Assembly: GCF_003858645.1 (NCBI RefSeq)
Contig: NZ_RQJP01000001.1
Coordinates: 682,001-746,000 of the forward strand
Direction of reading: 5' to 3'
DNA length: 64,000 nt
Source: Larkinella knui
Lineage (GTDB): Bacteria > Bacteroidota > Bacteroidia > Cytophagales > Spirosomataceae
A program made the position numbers and the translations under genes. Below, one piece after another: positions 45,317-53,454 of the stretch. How positions within the stretch are numbered: position 1 is the first letter of the stretch; each line of letters begins with the position of its first letter. The notes below the pieces were generated by a model. That model was not told the DNA's origin. It saw only the letters and a program-made list of their open reading frames with translations, and did no database searches.

Positions 45317-46936
45317 ATGAACAATAAACTGCTTATTTATCTAAAAACAGGACTGGTGGGTATACTGCTGCTGGCCGGTCAGTCCTGTAAAGAATCCGTT
45401 CTGGACGAAAAACCAATCAGTTTTCTGGGTTCAGACAACGTATTGGTGAACAAGGCTGGTTTTCAAAGTGCCATCACGTCGCTGCACCAGGGATTGCGGG
45501 AGATGATCAATTTGAACAGCGCCGATGGCTGGTGGGCGTTGTCTTTAGCGACGGACATGGGTTCGATTGGGGTGCGCGATGTTTTGTTGCGGGATTACCA
45601 GGCTCAGCTCACCCCGAGCTATGGTGTCGTCAATTATTTCTGGGACTGGGCCTATACTACGGAACTGCCCCGGGCGAATCTGATCATCGACTATGCCGGG
45701 CGGCCCACCGCAGTGTGGAGCAGCGAAGCCGAGAAAAACGCCGTCATAGCGGAAGCTCGTTTTTTTCGGGCTTATACGCTGAACTTACTCACCAACCTGT
45801 ATGGGGATGTCGTTATTGTGGATAAACTGGCCACGGAGCCCCGTGTCGATTACCAGCGGAGTTCACGCAAAGAGGTACTTACGTTTGCCAAAGCGGATCT
45901 GGAGTTTGCTTCTCAGTGGCTTCCGGTAACCGAATCGCAACCCGGTCGTATCACGAAAGATGCTGCCGATCATTTGCTTTCGGAGGTAAACATCAGCCTG
46001 GGAAATTACGACGGAGCCATCGCGGCCGCGTCATCGGTCATCGGCTCGGGCCGGAATAAGCTCATGACCGAGCGTTTTGGTACGATGAAAGCACAACCGG
46101 GGGATGTTTTTTCGGATCTGTGGAAGGATGGAAATCAAAACCGGAGCAGTGGCAACCTGGAAAATTTGTGGGTCGTTCAATTTGAATTTCAGACGGCGGG
46201 CGGCACATCCGGTGGAACCAGCGCAAACGGAAAAACCTGGCTACGGGCCTGGGGAGCGCGGTATTTTGATGCGAAAGATCCGAATAATAGTTCGGGAATG
46301 CTCCTGGCGGATAGTTTGGGGCGGGGAGTGAGCTGGATACGGCCCAGTAATCATATTTTGTACGGAATCTGGAACGACCCGGCTGACATCCGCAATTCGG
46401 GATACAACATCCGGCGGAAATGGTATTACAACAATCCGGCATCAAAGTACTACGGTCAGGAAGTGAAGAACCATCAATACCTCGACACGCTCTATCATCT
46501 TTACCCTTCATTCCGGAAAATTGAAGGCTTATCGCTGGCCGGAGCGGCCAAAGGCACTACCTTTAATGACTGGCCTATGATGCGGCTAGCGGAAACGTAC
46601 CTGCTCAGGGCTGAAGCGTATTTATTGAAAGGAGAAAAGCAAAAAGCGGCTGACGATATCAACGTGGTCCGCGGCCGGGCTAAAGCAAAACCCGTACTGG
46701 CGTCTCAGGTCGATCTGGATTATATTCTGGATGAACGGTTGCGGGAATTGGTCGTGGAAGAACCGCGTCGGTTAACGCTGAGTCGGATGGGAAAACTGGT
46801 GGAGCGGGTAAAAAAATACAACGGTTTCGCCACAACCGTCAATACGATTCAGGATAAAAACGCTCTTTTTCCCATTCCGCAGAAATTTATTGATGCCAAT
46901 TTCGGGCTGAAAATCGTACAGAATCCGGGCTATTAA
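45317..46936 (+). CDS. SusD/RagB-family nutrient-binding lipoprotein
   Basis: The 539-residue protein has a lipobox (LLAGQSC, Cys 24), the SusD TPR-like helical core (AEKNAVIAEARFFRAYTLNLL, FAKADLEFASQWL), and the C-terminal SusD region (MMRLAETYLLRAEAYLLKGEKQKAADDINVVRGRAK near 417-455, ELVVEEPRRL). It caps the SusC channel at the outer membrane and binds the ligand. Last gene of the ribose-type locus; a 20-bp inverted repeat follows. Confidence 0.94.
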   Translation: MNNKLLIYLKTGLVGILLLAGQSCKESVLDEKPISFLGSDNVLVNKAGFQSAITSLHQGLREMINLNSADGWWALSLATDMGSIGVRDVLLRDYQAQLTPSYGVVNYFWDWAYTTELPRANLIIDYAGRPTAVWSSEAEKNAVIAEARFFRAYTLNLLTNLYGDVVIVDKLATEPRVDYQRSSRKEVLTFAKADLEFASQWLPVTESQPGRITKDAADHLLSEVNISLGNYDGAIAAASSVIGSGRNKLMTERFGTMKAQPGDVFSDLWKDGNQNRSSGNLENLWVVQFEFQTAGGTSGGTSANGKTWLRAWGARYFDAKDPNNSSGMLLADSLGRGVSWIRPSNHILYGIWNDPADIRNSGYNIRRKWYYNNPASKYYGQEVKNHQYLDTLYHLYPSFRKIEGLSLAGAAKGTTFNDWPMMRLAETYLLRAEAYLLKGEKQKAADDINVVRGRAKAKPVLASQVDLDYILDERLRELVVEEPRRLTLSRMGKLVERVKKYNGFATTVNTIQDKNALFPIPQKFIDANFGLKIVQNPGY

Positions 46937-46947
46937 ATTAAGCCACC

Positions 46948-47008
46948 TGTGAATTACCCTGAAATAGCCTGATACAGTAATTGTAAAACTATTTCAGGGT
47001 AATTCACA
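46948..47008 (+). terminator. 20-bp inverted repeat after susD
   Basis: TGTGAATTACCCTGAAATAG at 46948-46967 is exactly complementary to 46989-47008, with a 21-base loop. It starts 12 bases after the susD stop. Its GC content is low and no U tract follows, so it is probably an mRNA-protecting or weak-terminating hairpin. Confidence 0.55.
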
Positions 47009-47278
47009 ACCTTGGTCGGGTTGCGGTTTGTTACCTTTGATTCCCATTGGCCCGTGCCTAATCCCGTCAGAATGGCAGCCATTCTTGTACCTGTCTGGAA
47101 GTAGCTTATAGACTGCATAAAGAAATCTGTCGTAGTACTCATTAAAATCGTATCTGCTTAAATGGGCCCTATCTGATAATTCCCCTGTTTTACTAAGTGG
47201 ATCTATAACCTCTGTGCGGAATGCCCAATGAAGTTCGGGAAGCATCGTCCAACCGGGAAGCTCAAGCCTGATATCCAT
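46994..47278 (-). CDS. Doubtful 94-residue ORF
   Basis: From ATG 47278 the frame encodes MDIRLELPGWTMLPELHWAF and then a Tyr-rich middle part (YDFNEYYDRFLYAVYKLLPDRY); its stop lies inside the inverted repeat. The N-terminal 70 residues look protein-like and the last 20 do not. There is no recognised family. It may be a decayed gene. The 395 bases from 47279 to 47673 hold nothing supportable. Confidence 0.25.
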   Translation of the reverse strand: MDIRLELPGWTMLPELHWAFRTEVIDPLSKTGELSDRAHLSRYDFNEYYDRFLYAVYKLLPDRYKNGCHSDGIRHGPMGIKGNKPQPDQGCELP

Positions 47279-47673
47279 TATTTTGTCGTGTCGCTTATGA
47301 AACAGAACGAGCCTATACGGTATTCCCGGTTTCCGGGCTAGTGATGGGGTTTCAATACCATAGAAAACTGGCTACCCTCGAAGGCAATGTCGAACAGCAG
47401 CCAGCAACAGCAGGTTTTACCGGTATTGCTGACGGCTACAGGGTATTTTAAAACTCAAAAGATATAGCAGCCATTGCCGTCTACTTCACCGCAACATCGT
47501 CCAAATGTTTTTACTCGCTCAACTGCATTTGGGGTGGTTGATGGTCTCAAACCCACCCTCGAGCCCTCATAACGGACTGAAGGAAAACTTAAAATTTGCT
47601 TAGAATTGGCCATTCTGTCAATCAGATACCGCATTCCTGTGTTAGTATAGAAACCGATACTTTTTACTGACCA

Positions 47674-49074
47674 ATGGCCAATAGACCCTCCCGCTATGCC
47701 CTGGTGCTGGCCTGGCTCGACCGACATCTGATCCGGCGGCTGTATACCGAGCAGGTCCGCCGGATTATTCTTCAAAGTCTGCCCTTTTGGGTCGCTTCCA
47801 TCCTGACTGGTCTGGTTGCGGTTGGCTACGAAAAATTGTTTGTGTGGGCGGAGCAAACCAGTTTTACCTGGATCCAAGCCCAACCCCTGCTGGTCTTTAT
47901 CCTGACCCCTATAGCCTTTGTGGTTGCCTGGTGGATCGTGGCCAGATGGGCCCCTGCCGCCCGGGGAAGCGGTATTCCGCAGGTCATGGCCGGGATTGAA
48001 CTCGCCAGCCCAACCACGCACGGACACACCGCCTACCTGCTGAGTCTGCGGGTGGCGGTGGTCAAAATGTTCAGTAGTGTGGTCTTGCTACTCGGCGGAG
48101 GGGTCATTGGTCGGGAAGGGCCAACCATCCAGATTTCGGCGGCCATTTTTCGGGCCATTAACCGGCTCCAACCGTCGGGCTGGCCGCAGCTATCGCGCCA
48201 AATTGCGCTCGTCACCGGCGGGGCGGCTGGCCTGGCTGCGGCTTTTAACACGCCCTTAGGTGGAATCGTTTTTGTGGTGGAAGAGCTGACGCAAACCCAC
48301 ATTACCCGTTTTCGTACCGCCGTCTTCACGGCGGTGATTATTGCCGGTATGACGGCACAAGCCATTCTGGGGCCGTATTTATACCTGGGTTTTCCCAAAG
48401 TGACGGCTTCGACCGGTTGGTTTTTGGGTATTGTTGCGCTGGTGGCGATGCTGTGCGGTTTTGCGGGGGCGGTATTTGCCAAGGCTCTCTTGGGGTTAAA
48501 TTCTTACCGTCGCCGATTCCGTACCGTTGCCGCGCAGGCGGGATGGGTGCTGGGGTGTGGGTTGGTTCTGGCCGGGCTGGCCTTTCTGGTCGGAACGGAT
48601 GCCGCCGGAACGGGCAAACCCATCATCAACCGGCTCTTGTTTCAGAATGATCACCTGACGCCCTGGTATCTCTTTCCGGTGCGGTTTGCGGGGATGGCCC
48701 TTAGCTACAGTAGCGGAGCCGCGGGCGGTATTTTCGCCACGTCCCTCAGCGCCGGTGCCATTCTGGGCGATGGCCTCTCCCGTCTGCTGCATGTTACACC
48801 CGCCAATACCAACCTGATCATTCTGGTCAGCATGGTGAGTTTCCTGACCGGCGTGGTCCGCTCGCCGTTTACAGCCGCTATTCTGGTCCTTGAAATGACG
48901 GATCGGCATTCGGCCATCTTCCAGCTCCTGTTGGGCGGGTTGATGGCCCAGGGCGCGGCTTCGCTGGTTGATCCGGTCTCTTTTTATGAACACCTGAAAA
49001 CCGGATTTGTCCAGGAAACATTGGCGCAGTCCGTACCCAATAAACCCCCTTCAAAACCGACCCGTGCTGATTGA
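47674..49074 (+). CDS. ClC-family chloride channel or H+/Cl- antiporter
   Basis: The 466-residue membrane protein shows the ClC selectivity signatures: GSGIPQV (about residues 99-105), GREGPTIQ with the gating glutamate (about 146-153), and GGIFATSLSAGAI (about 349-361). The residue at the proton-glutamate position (E203 in E. coli) cannot be assigned safely by eye, so channel or exchanger cannot be decided. No CBS domains follow. It converges on the CPA1 antiporter with 15 bases between the stops. Confidence 0.92.
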   Translation: MANRPSRYALVLAWLDRHLIRRLYTEQVRRIILQSLPFWVASILTGLVAVGYEKLFVWAEQTSFTWIQAQPLLVFILTPIAFVVAWWIVARWAPAARGSGIPQVMAGIELASPTTHGHTAYLLSLRVAVVKMFSSVVLLLGGGVIGREGPTIQISAAIFRAINRLQPSGWPQLSRQIALVTGGAAGLAAAFNTPLGGIVFVVEELTQTHITRFRTAVFTAVIIAGMTAQAILGPYLYLGFPKVTASTGWFLGIVALVAMLCGFAGAVFAKALLGLNSYRRRFRTVAAQAGWVLGCGLVLAGLAFLVGTDAAGTGKPIINRLLFQNDHLTPWYLFPVRFAGMALSYSSGAAGGIFATSLSAGAILGDGLSRLLHVTPANTNLIILVSMVSFLTGVVRSPFTAAILVLEMTDRHSAIFQLLLGGLMAQGAASLVDPVSFYEHLKTGFVQETLAQSVPNKPPSKPTRAD

Positions 49075-49089
49075 CCCGTTGGCCAGGCG

Positions 49090-50343
49090 TTACTTGCTGG
49101 ATGCGGGTGGGTAGAGTCGCCGAATCAGCCGTTCCATGGTCAGGCCCTGCCCAATCACCGAGAACAGGACCACGGCATAGGTAATCGTTACCAGCAGGTC
49201 TTTATACGGCAAGGCGGCCGGAATTGACAGGGCCATCGCAATGGATAATCCGCCCCGTAACCCGCCCCAGGTCAGCATAAGGGGGGCCTTATCGTCCAGA
49301 TCGAGCCAGCGTCGCGCCAGGTTGAAAGGGACCCAGATCGAAATGAACCGGGCCAGCAAAACTAAAAAGACAACGGCCAGGCAAATGGGCCAATACCCCG
49401 ACTGGAAATCGATAAGTAATAATTCAAGGCCAATCAATACAAAAAGCACGGCGTTCAGGATGCCATCGATTAATTCCCAGAACTTATCGACATATTCTTC
49501 GGTGGTGTGACTCATGGCTCCCTGCCGGGCATGGCCACCCACAAACAGACCGGCTACCACCATGGCCAGGGGTCCGGAAATGTGGAGCGTCTGCGCCAGC
49601 AGGTAGCCCCCCATCACGCCTGCAACGGTAAGGATCACTTCGGTTTGATAATGATTGATGGATTTCAGCAGCCGGAACATTCCATAGCCCAGCGCCAGGC
49701 CAAATAAGATTCCTCCGCCGGCTTCTTCCAGAAACAACAAGCCAATTTCCCCCGCACTGATGCTGTCGGCCCCATTGACAACAATCCGATAGATGGACGC
49801 AAATACGACTACGCCGACCCCATCGTTGAACAAGGATTCGCCCACGATATTGAGTTTTACATTCTCGGGCAACTTGAATTTGGCCAGGATACCCAGCACG
49901 GCAATCGGGTCAGTGGGAGAAATCAAGGCGCCGAACAGTAAACAAGCCGGATAGGGTAAGGCAAATCCAAACCAGCCCGCCAGGAAATAGAGCCCTGTAC
50001 CGACCAGGGCTGTACTAAGCGATACACCGATTAAGGCAAAAAGCATGACCGACCGACGTTCCAGTTTTAATTGCGCGGAATCGGTATGAAAAGCCCCCGC
50101 AAACAGCAGAAAACTCAGCATCACATCGAACAGAACCCGGCCAAAATCGATCTGCCCCAAGGCCTGGCGGATTACGGCAAACCAGGCGGGATGAAAAGCG
50201 TTTAAGCCAATGAGCAAAACCGAAAAAAGGAGTGATAAGACCATAATCCCAATGGCATCCGGAAGCTTAAGCCAGCGCGTATTGAGGTAGGCAAACAGCG
50301 CGGAGATCACAATAAGGAGTGTAATGAGCGTAAATAAGTCCAT
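49090..50343 (-). CDS. CPA1-family Na+/H+ antiporter
   Basis: The 417-residue protein has 12-13 transmembrane helices and the CPA1 motifs FGALISPTDPIAVLGIL and VGESLFNDGVGVVVFASIY, the second carrying the Asn-Asp pair of the ion site. A late motif LTWGGLRGGLSIAMALSIP also matches the family. It lacks a long cytoplasmic tail, so it is YjcE/NhaP-like without the regulatory domain. It is divergent from the DUF389 gene and convergent with the ClC gene; all three are ion-handling membrane proteins. Confidence 0.92.
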   Translation of the reverse strand: MDLFTLITLLIVISALFAYLNTRWLKLPDAIGIMVLSLLFSVLLIGLNAFHPAWFAVIRQALGQIDFGRVLFDVMLSFLLFAGAFHTDSAQLKLERRSVMLFALIGVSLSTALVGTGLYFLAGWFGFALPYPACLLFGALISPTDPIAVLGILAKFKLPENVKLNIVGESLFNDGVGVVVFASIYRIVVNGADSISAGEIGLLFLEEAGGGILFGLALGYGMFRLLKSINHYQTEVILTVAGVMGGYLLAQTLHISGPLAMVVAGLFVGGHARQGAMSHTTEEYVDKFWELIDGILNAVLFVLIGLELLLIDFQSGYWPICLAVVFLVLLARFISIWVPFNLARRWLDLDDKAPLMLTWGGLRGGLSIAMALSIPAALPYKDLLVTITYAVVLFSVIGQGLTMERLIRRLYPPASSK

Positions 50344-50430
50344 TCAGATCAAGGGTTTTCACAAGATTGCTTAAATTTCATTTGATTTATTCAAATTGGC
50401 CTTACCACATCCATTTTTTATTTGACCAGC

Positions 50431-51825
50431 ATGATCGTCAACGACCCCAACCAACCCCGTACCAAACGACCTGATAGGCTGGCCCGCTTCGGTACATTTC
50501 TACGGGAGCGGTTCAGTCTGGAAGAAGACAAGGAAGAAGAAACGGCTATTATTCAGTCCATTAGCCGGGGAATTGAGTTTCGCGGAATCAATTTATGGAC
50601 CTTGATTTTTGCCATTTTTATCGCTTCCATTGGTTTAAATGTTAATTCCACGGCGGTAATTATTGGGGCCATGCTTATTTCGCCCCTCATGGGGCCCATT
50701 ATGGGTATTGGACTCGGGATCGGGATCAATGATTTGATCATGATTCAGCAGGCCTTAAAAAATTTAAGCATTGCGGTTTTTATCAGCCTGTTGACGTCAA
50801 CCGTCTACTTTTTTATTAGTCCGCTCCATATTGCTCAATCAGAGTTGCTGGCCCGGACCTCACCCACGGTCTGGGATGCCTTTATTGCCTTTTTTGGTGG
50901 TCTGGCGGGCATTGTGGCCGGTTCTCGCCGGGATAAAATCACCAATGTGGTTCCGGGTGTCGCCATTGCAACGGCCCTTATGCCACCCATCTGTACGGCC
51001 GGATACGGTCTGGCATCGGGCAACCTGTATTATTTTGCCGGCGCATTCTACCTGTTTCTCATCAACAGCGTCTGCATCAGCTTAGCTACTTTCCTGATTG
51101 TACGGTTTTTAGGCTACCATCAGAAACAGTATCCGACGCCGGATATTGAACGCCGGGTCCGCAACACCATTTGGGTAGCCGTTCTGATCGTGGTGATCCC
51201 CAGCAGCTACCTGGGTTACCAGATTGTGCGCAAAACCATTTTCGAGCAGAATGCGAAGCGGTTTGTAACGAACGAGTGTAATTTTCAATACCGGCAAGTA
51301 ATCAATTACACAACCCATTTTAACCGAAAGCAAAGTTTTGTCGAGCTGACGCTGGTCGGCGAACCGTTACCAAAAGATTCCATTACCTTTCTCCGAGCCA
51401 AAATGCCTCCCTATGGTCTGGGTGATGCGTCCCTAATCGTGAAGCAAGGTAGTTTTAAAGATACCGAGATTGATGTCGATGCCCTGAAAAATTCATTAAC
51501 CGACCAGGTTATCAAATACAGCCAGTCGTCTATCGCGCGCAAAGACCATACGATTGACTCCTTGCGCCGGTATATCGATCTAACCCAATCGACGCATTTA
51601 CCGGTAGCCGATTTGCGCAACGAGCTCAAAACCCTGATGCCCGATGTGCAAACTTTTACCGCTGCCCGGTCACTGGTGATGAATGCCAATAAGGCGACAC
51701 CGGATACAGTCATGCTGGTGTATGCCCGGTTTTCCCGCCGACACACGAAGGCTGAACGGCAGCGCATAGAAAAGTGGCTCCAAAGCCGCACCAAAAGCAA
51801 GCGGATTAAACTACTGGTCGAATAA
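50431..51825 (+). CDS. DUF389 (TIGR00341) membrane protein
   Basis: From ATG 50431 the 464-residue protein has an N-terminal cytoplasmic stretch, the DUF389 core of about six helices (ASIGLNVNSTAVIIGAMLISPLMGPIMGIGLGI at about 66-100, GVAIATALMPPICTAGYGLA), and a long C-terminal soluble domain ending KSKRIKLLVE. The function of DUF389 proteins is not established. The frame could start at TTG 50422, which adds three residues. Its neighbours suggest a role in ion or envelope homeostasis. Confidence 0.88.
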   Translation: MIVNDPNQPRTKRPDRLARFGTFLRERFSLEEDKEEETAIIQSISRGIEFRGINLWTLIFAIFIASIGLNVNSTAVIIGAMLISPLMGPIMGIGLGIGINDLIMIQQALKNLSIAVFISLLTSTVYFFISPLHIAQSELLARTSPTVWDAFIAFFGGLAGIVAGSRRDKITNVVPGVAIATALMPPICTAGYGLASGNLYYFAGAFYLFLINSVCISLATFLIVRFLGYHQKQYPTPDIERRVRNTIWVAVLIVVIPSSYLGYQIVRKTIFEQNAKRFVTNECNFQYRQVINYTTHFNRKQSFVELTLVGEPLPKDSITFLRAKMPPYGLGDASLIVKQGSFKDTEIDVDALKNSLTDQVIKYSQSSIARKDHTIDSLRRYIDLTQSTHLPVADLRNELKTLMPDVQTFTAARSLVMNANKATPDTVMLVYARFSRRHTKAERQRIEKWLQSRTKSKRIKLLVE

Positions 51826-52115
51826 GCGGATGAATAGGTTAAATTAAAAGATTGAACCCAAAGTACCGTCGATCATGGACAAGTTTAAGAATAGCATTAC
51901 TGGTATTTATGATCTTCAACCATTTTACAAGTAAAGGATACAGGTCCGAAACGGGTCTGTCCGTTTCGTCGCTCCTTGTCAATTTTCAACAAGTACTGAT
52001 TGAAGGCCCTGAATTCTTTGTAGCGGCTGGTATCTACTTGTTTTTTTTTACTCCTTGAACTAAGTCTATCCTGTTCATTAGCAGCAACATAGTCTAAATA
52101 TCCCAAACTGACTAA
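51826..52115. other. Intergenic stretch with doubtful small frames
   Basis: Two overlapping opposite-strand frames of 60-75 codons are open here (plus 51852-52058, minus 51897-52121), but neither has a recognisable family or a good start context. Nothing is supported. Confidence 0.35.
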
Positions 52116-52382
52116 GGCCAAGTTACCCTATTCATTACAGCAGGAATCGGGATTAGTATAATGCTGTGCTGTGAAGGTCTAAATTGTGCGACGGAAGAAA
52201 GACTTTTCCTTAATGATCATAATGATGTTAATTCTCTTATTGAAGATAAACCAGGGAAATTCTGGTTTGCCACGAGGGGCAATGCCTGTATGTATGATGG
52301 AAAAACATTTGCCGTTCTCACCTCTGACGGCACCCCGTTTAAGAATATTCGTACGACTTTTAAAATAAAAACGCGAAACTGA
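52116..52382 (+). pseudogene. Single beta-propeller (reg_prop) blade remnant
   Basis: Open from after TAA 52113-52115 to TGA 52380-52382. The frame reads a hydrophobic segment (LFITAGIGISIMLCC) and then DVNSLIEDKPGKFWFATRG and ACMYDGKTFAVLTSDG. The second part is one unit of the two-component-regulator propeller repeat found in hybrid kinases and surface sensors. Real members have 10-14 units, so this is a truncated relic or a tiny exported protein. The ATG at 52161 would give 73 residues. Confidence 0.55.
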
Positions 52383-52425
52383 GTTGGAAAATGATTGATC
52401 ATTTTGCCACGACTCAATTTCGCGT
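52371..52425 (-). terminator. Long two-part hairpin
   Basis: The outer arms ACGCGAAA-CTGAGTTG and CGACTCAA-TTTCGCGT pair (one mismatch), and the inner arms GGAAAATGA and TCATTTTGCC continue the stem. It follows the stop of the minus-strand 93-residue gene by 25 bases and overlaps the end of the propeller remnant. On the minus strand it continues into TTTTATTTTAAAAG, which fits an intrinsic terminator. Confidence 0.65.
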
Positions 52426-52450
52426 CTTGTAGAACGGAAGGTCCGGTTGC

Positions 52451-52732
52451 TTATTTGGCGGCCAGGTAAGCCATCACGGATTCGTAATTCGGAAAGGTTA
52501 GGCGTTCCGTATCCTGGCCCGGATCTTTGTAGTCTACCTGAAATGATTCAGTATATTGAATGACAACATCAAAAGAAGGGGGAGTTAAATCTTTTTCTCG
52601 TTTAAAATGTAGGCGATAGGTGGTTGGACCACTGTGGGCATTTGACCTATAGAAGTTCGTAATGACATAACCGCCTACGGTGGGTGTGCCAAATTCCTGC
52701 ATTTTTTGGAGTTTTGTTGCTAATTCGTTCAT
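52451..52732 (-). CDS. Hypothetical 93-residue protein
   Basis: From ATG 52732 (MNELATKLQKMQEFGTPTVG) the product is an alpha/beta mix with a beta hairpin (THYRLHF-like: TTYRLHFKREKDLTPPSFDVVIQ, split here) and ends with a helix (FPNYESVMAYLAAK). The composition is convincing for a small soluble protein; no family is recognised. A longer frame start at 52801 is possible. It has its own downstream hairpin, supporting expression. Confidence 0.55.
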   Translation of the reverse strand: MNELATKLQKMQEFGTPTVGGYVITNFYRSNAHSGPTTYRLHFKREKDLTPPSFDVVIQYTESFQVDYKDPGQDTERLTFPNYESVMAYLAAK

Positions 52733-52846
52733 TTTATAAAGTAGAAAGTCAATGCAGTTGCCCGGATTTTCAGAGCAAATCGTTCGGTAAGACGATCGCA
52801 TTCGCGCCGTTCAGCTTACCAAAGCGTCGTATTTACAGGGAGCAGA

Positions 52847-53170
52847 TCAAATATCACCAAGCCCGCCGGACGGCAGATAGGGAGACCTTGCCGATTGCCG
52901 GAATTGAGAAATCGGGGTAGTGTTCGCTACAGGAATCATCTGGTAGCTTTTGGCCGGGGTTTTGTCAAACCCGAACATGCCGTTTCCAACAGAATCGTAA
53001 ATTGACTGAGAAGGTCCAATAACCGGACGGAAAACCCGATGAAGTAGATTATCCCACTGAGTCGTTCCCATCATTTTTAATTTTTCTTTCAGCAAATGAA
53101 TCGCATGTACCATTTTCTCTACGTTGTTTAACAGTGAAAGAGCGGCCAACAAACCGGTTGATAAAGGCAC
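52847..53170 (-). CDS. Doubtful 107-residue ORF
   Basis: It opens with a hydrophobic helical half (LLAALSLLNNVEKMVHAIHL) and then a less structured half with Pro and Gly. No family is recognised. It lies 115 bases upstream of the 93-residue gene on the same strand and might be co-transcribed. It could be a true small gene or a remnant; the support is only the open frame. Confidence 0.3.
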   Translation of the reverse strand: MPLSTGLLAALSLLNNVEKMVHAIHLLKEKLKMMGTTQWDNLLHRVFRPVIGPSQSIYDSVGNGMFGFDKTPAKSYQMIPVANTTPISQFRQSARSPYLPSGGLGDI

Positions 53171-53396
53171 CAGGCGGTCAATTTGTTCATGATCAGACCA
53201 ACTCGATAATCATGATACATACTCTGTATGACAATGCTTTACAAAATGAAAGGATGACAATCCAGAAATTAATAACTGCCGGGATGCCAAGATCGATACA
53301 AGAGTAGCAAAGGCTTATACGGGATATAACGCTAGATAGACTTTATTAGTTACGAAAACAAATTATTTCTTTTCCTCGTCTCTGATTTATAAAGAG

Positions 53397-53431
53397 TTAT
53401 TCCCGGCCGAAGTCGCTTCGGCCGGGAATAA
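53397..53431 (-). terminator. Terminator of the minus-strand carbohydrate operon
   Basis: TTATTCCCGGCCGAAG and CTTCGGCCGGGAATAA form a perfect 16-bp stem around a 3-base loop, 24 bases after the stop of the FAD oxidoreductase gene. A-rich sequence to the left gives a run of U residues (CTCTTTATAAAT) on the minus strand. It is a strong intrinsic terminator. Confidence 0.8.
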
Positions 53432-53454
53432 CGGGTGACTACTACGGCGCGTTT

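Noticed and set aside
47455-48027. 190-codon minus-strand frame overlapping the ClC gene
   Set aside because: About half lies antisense to the ClC coding region, and the other half lacks protein-like composition.
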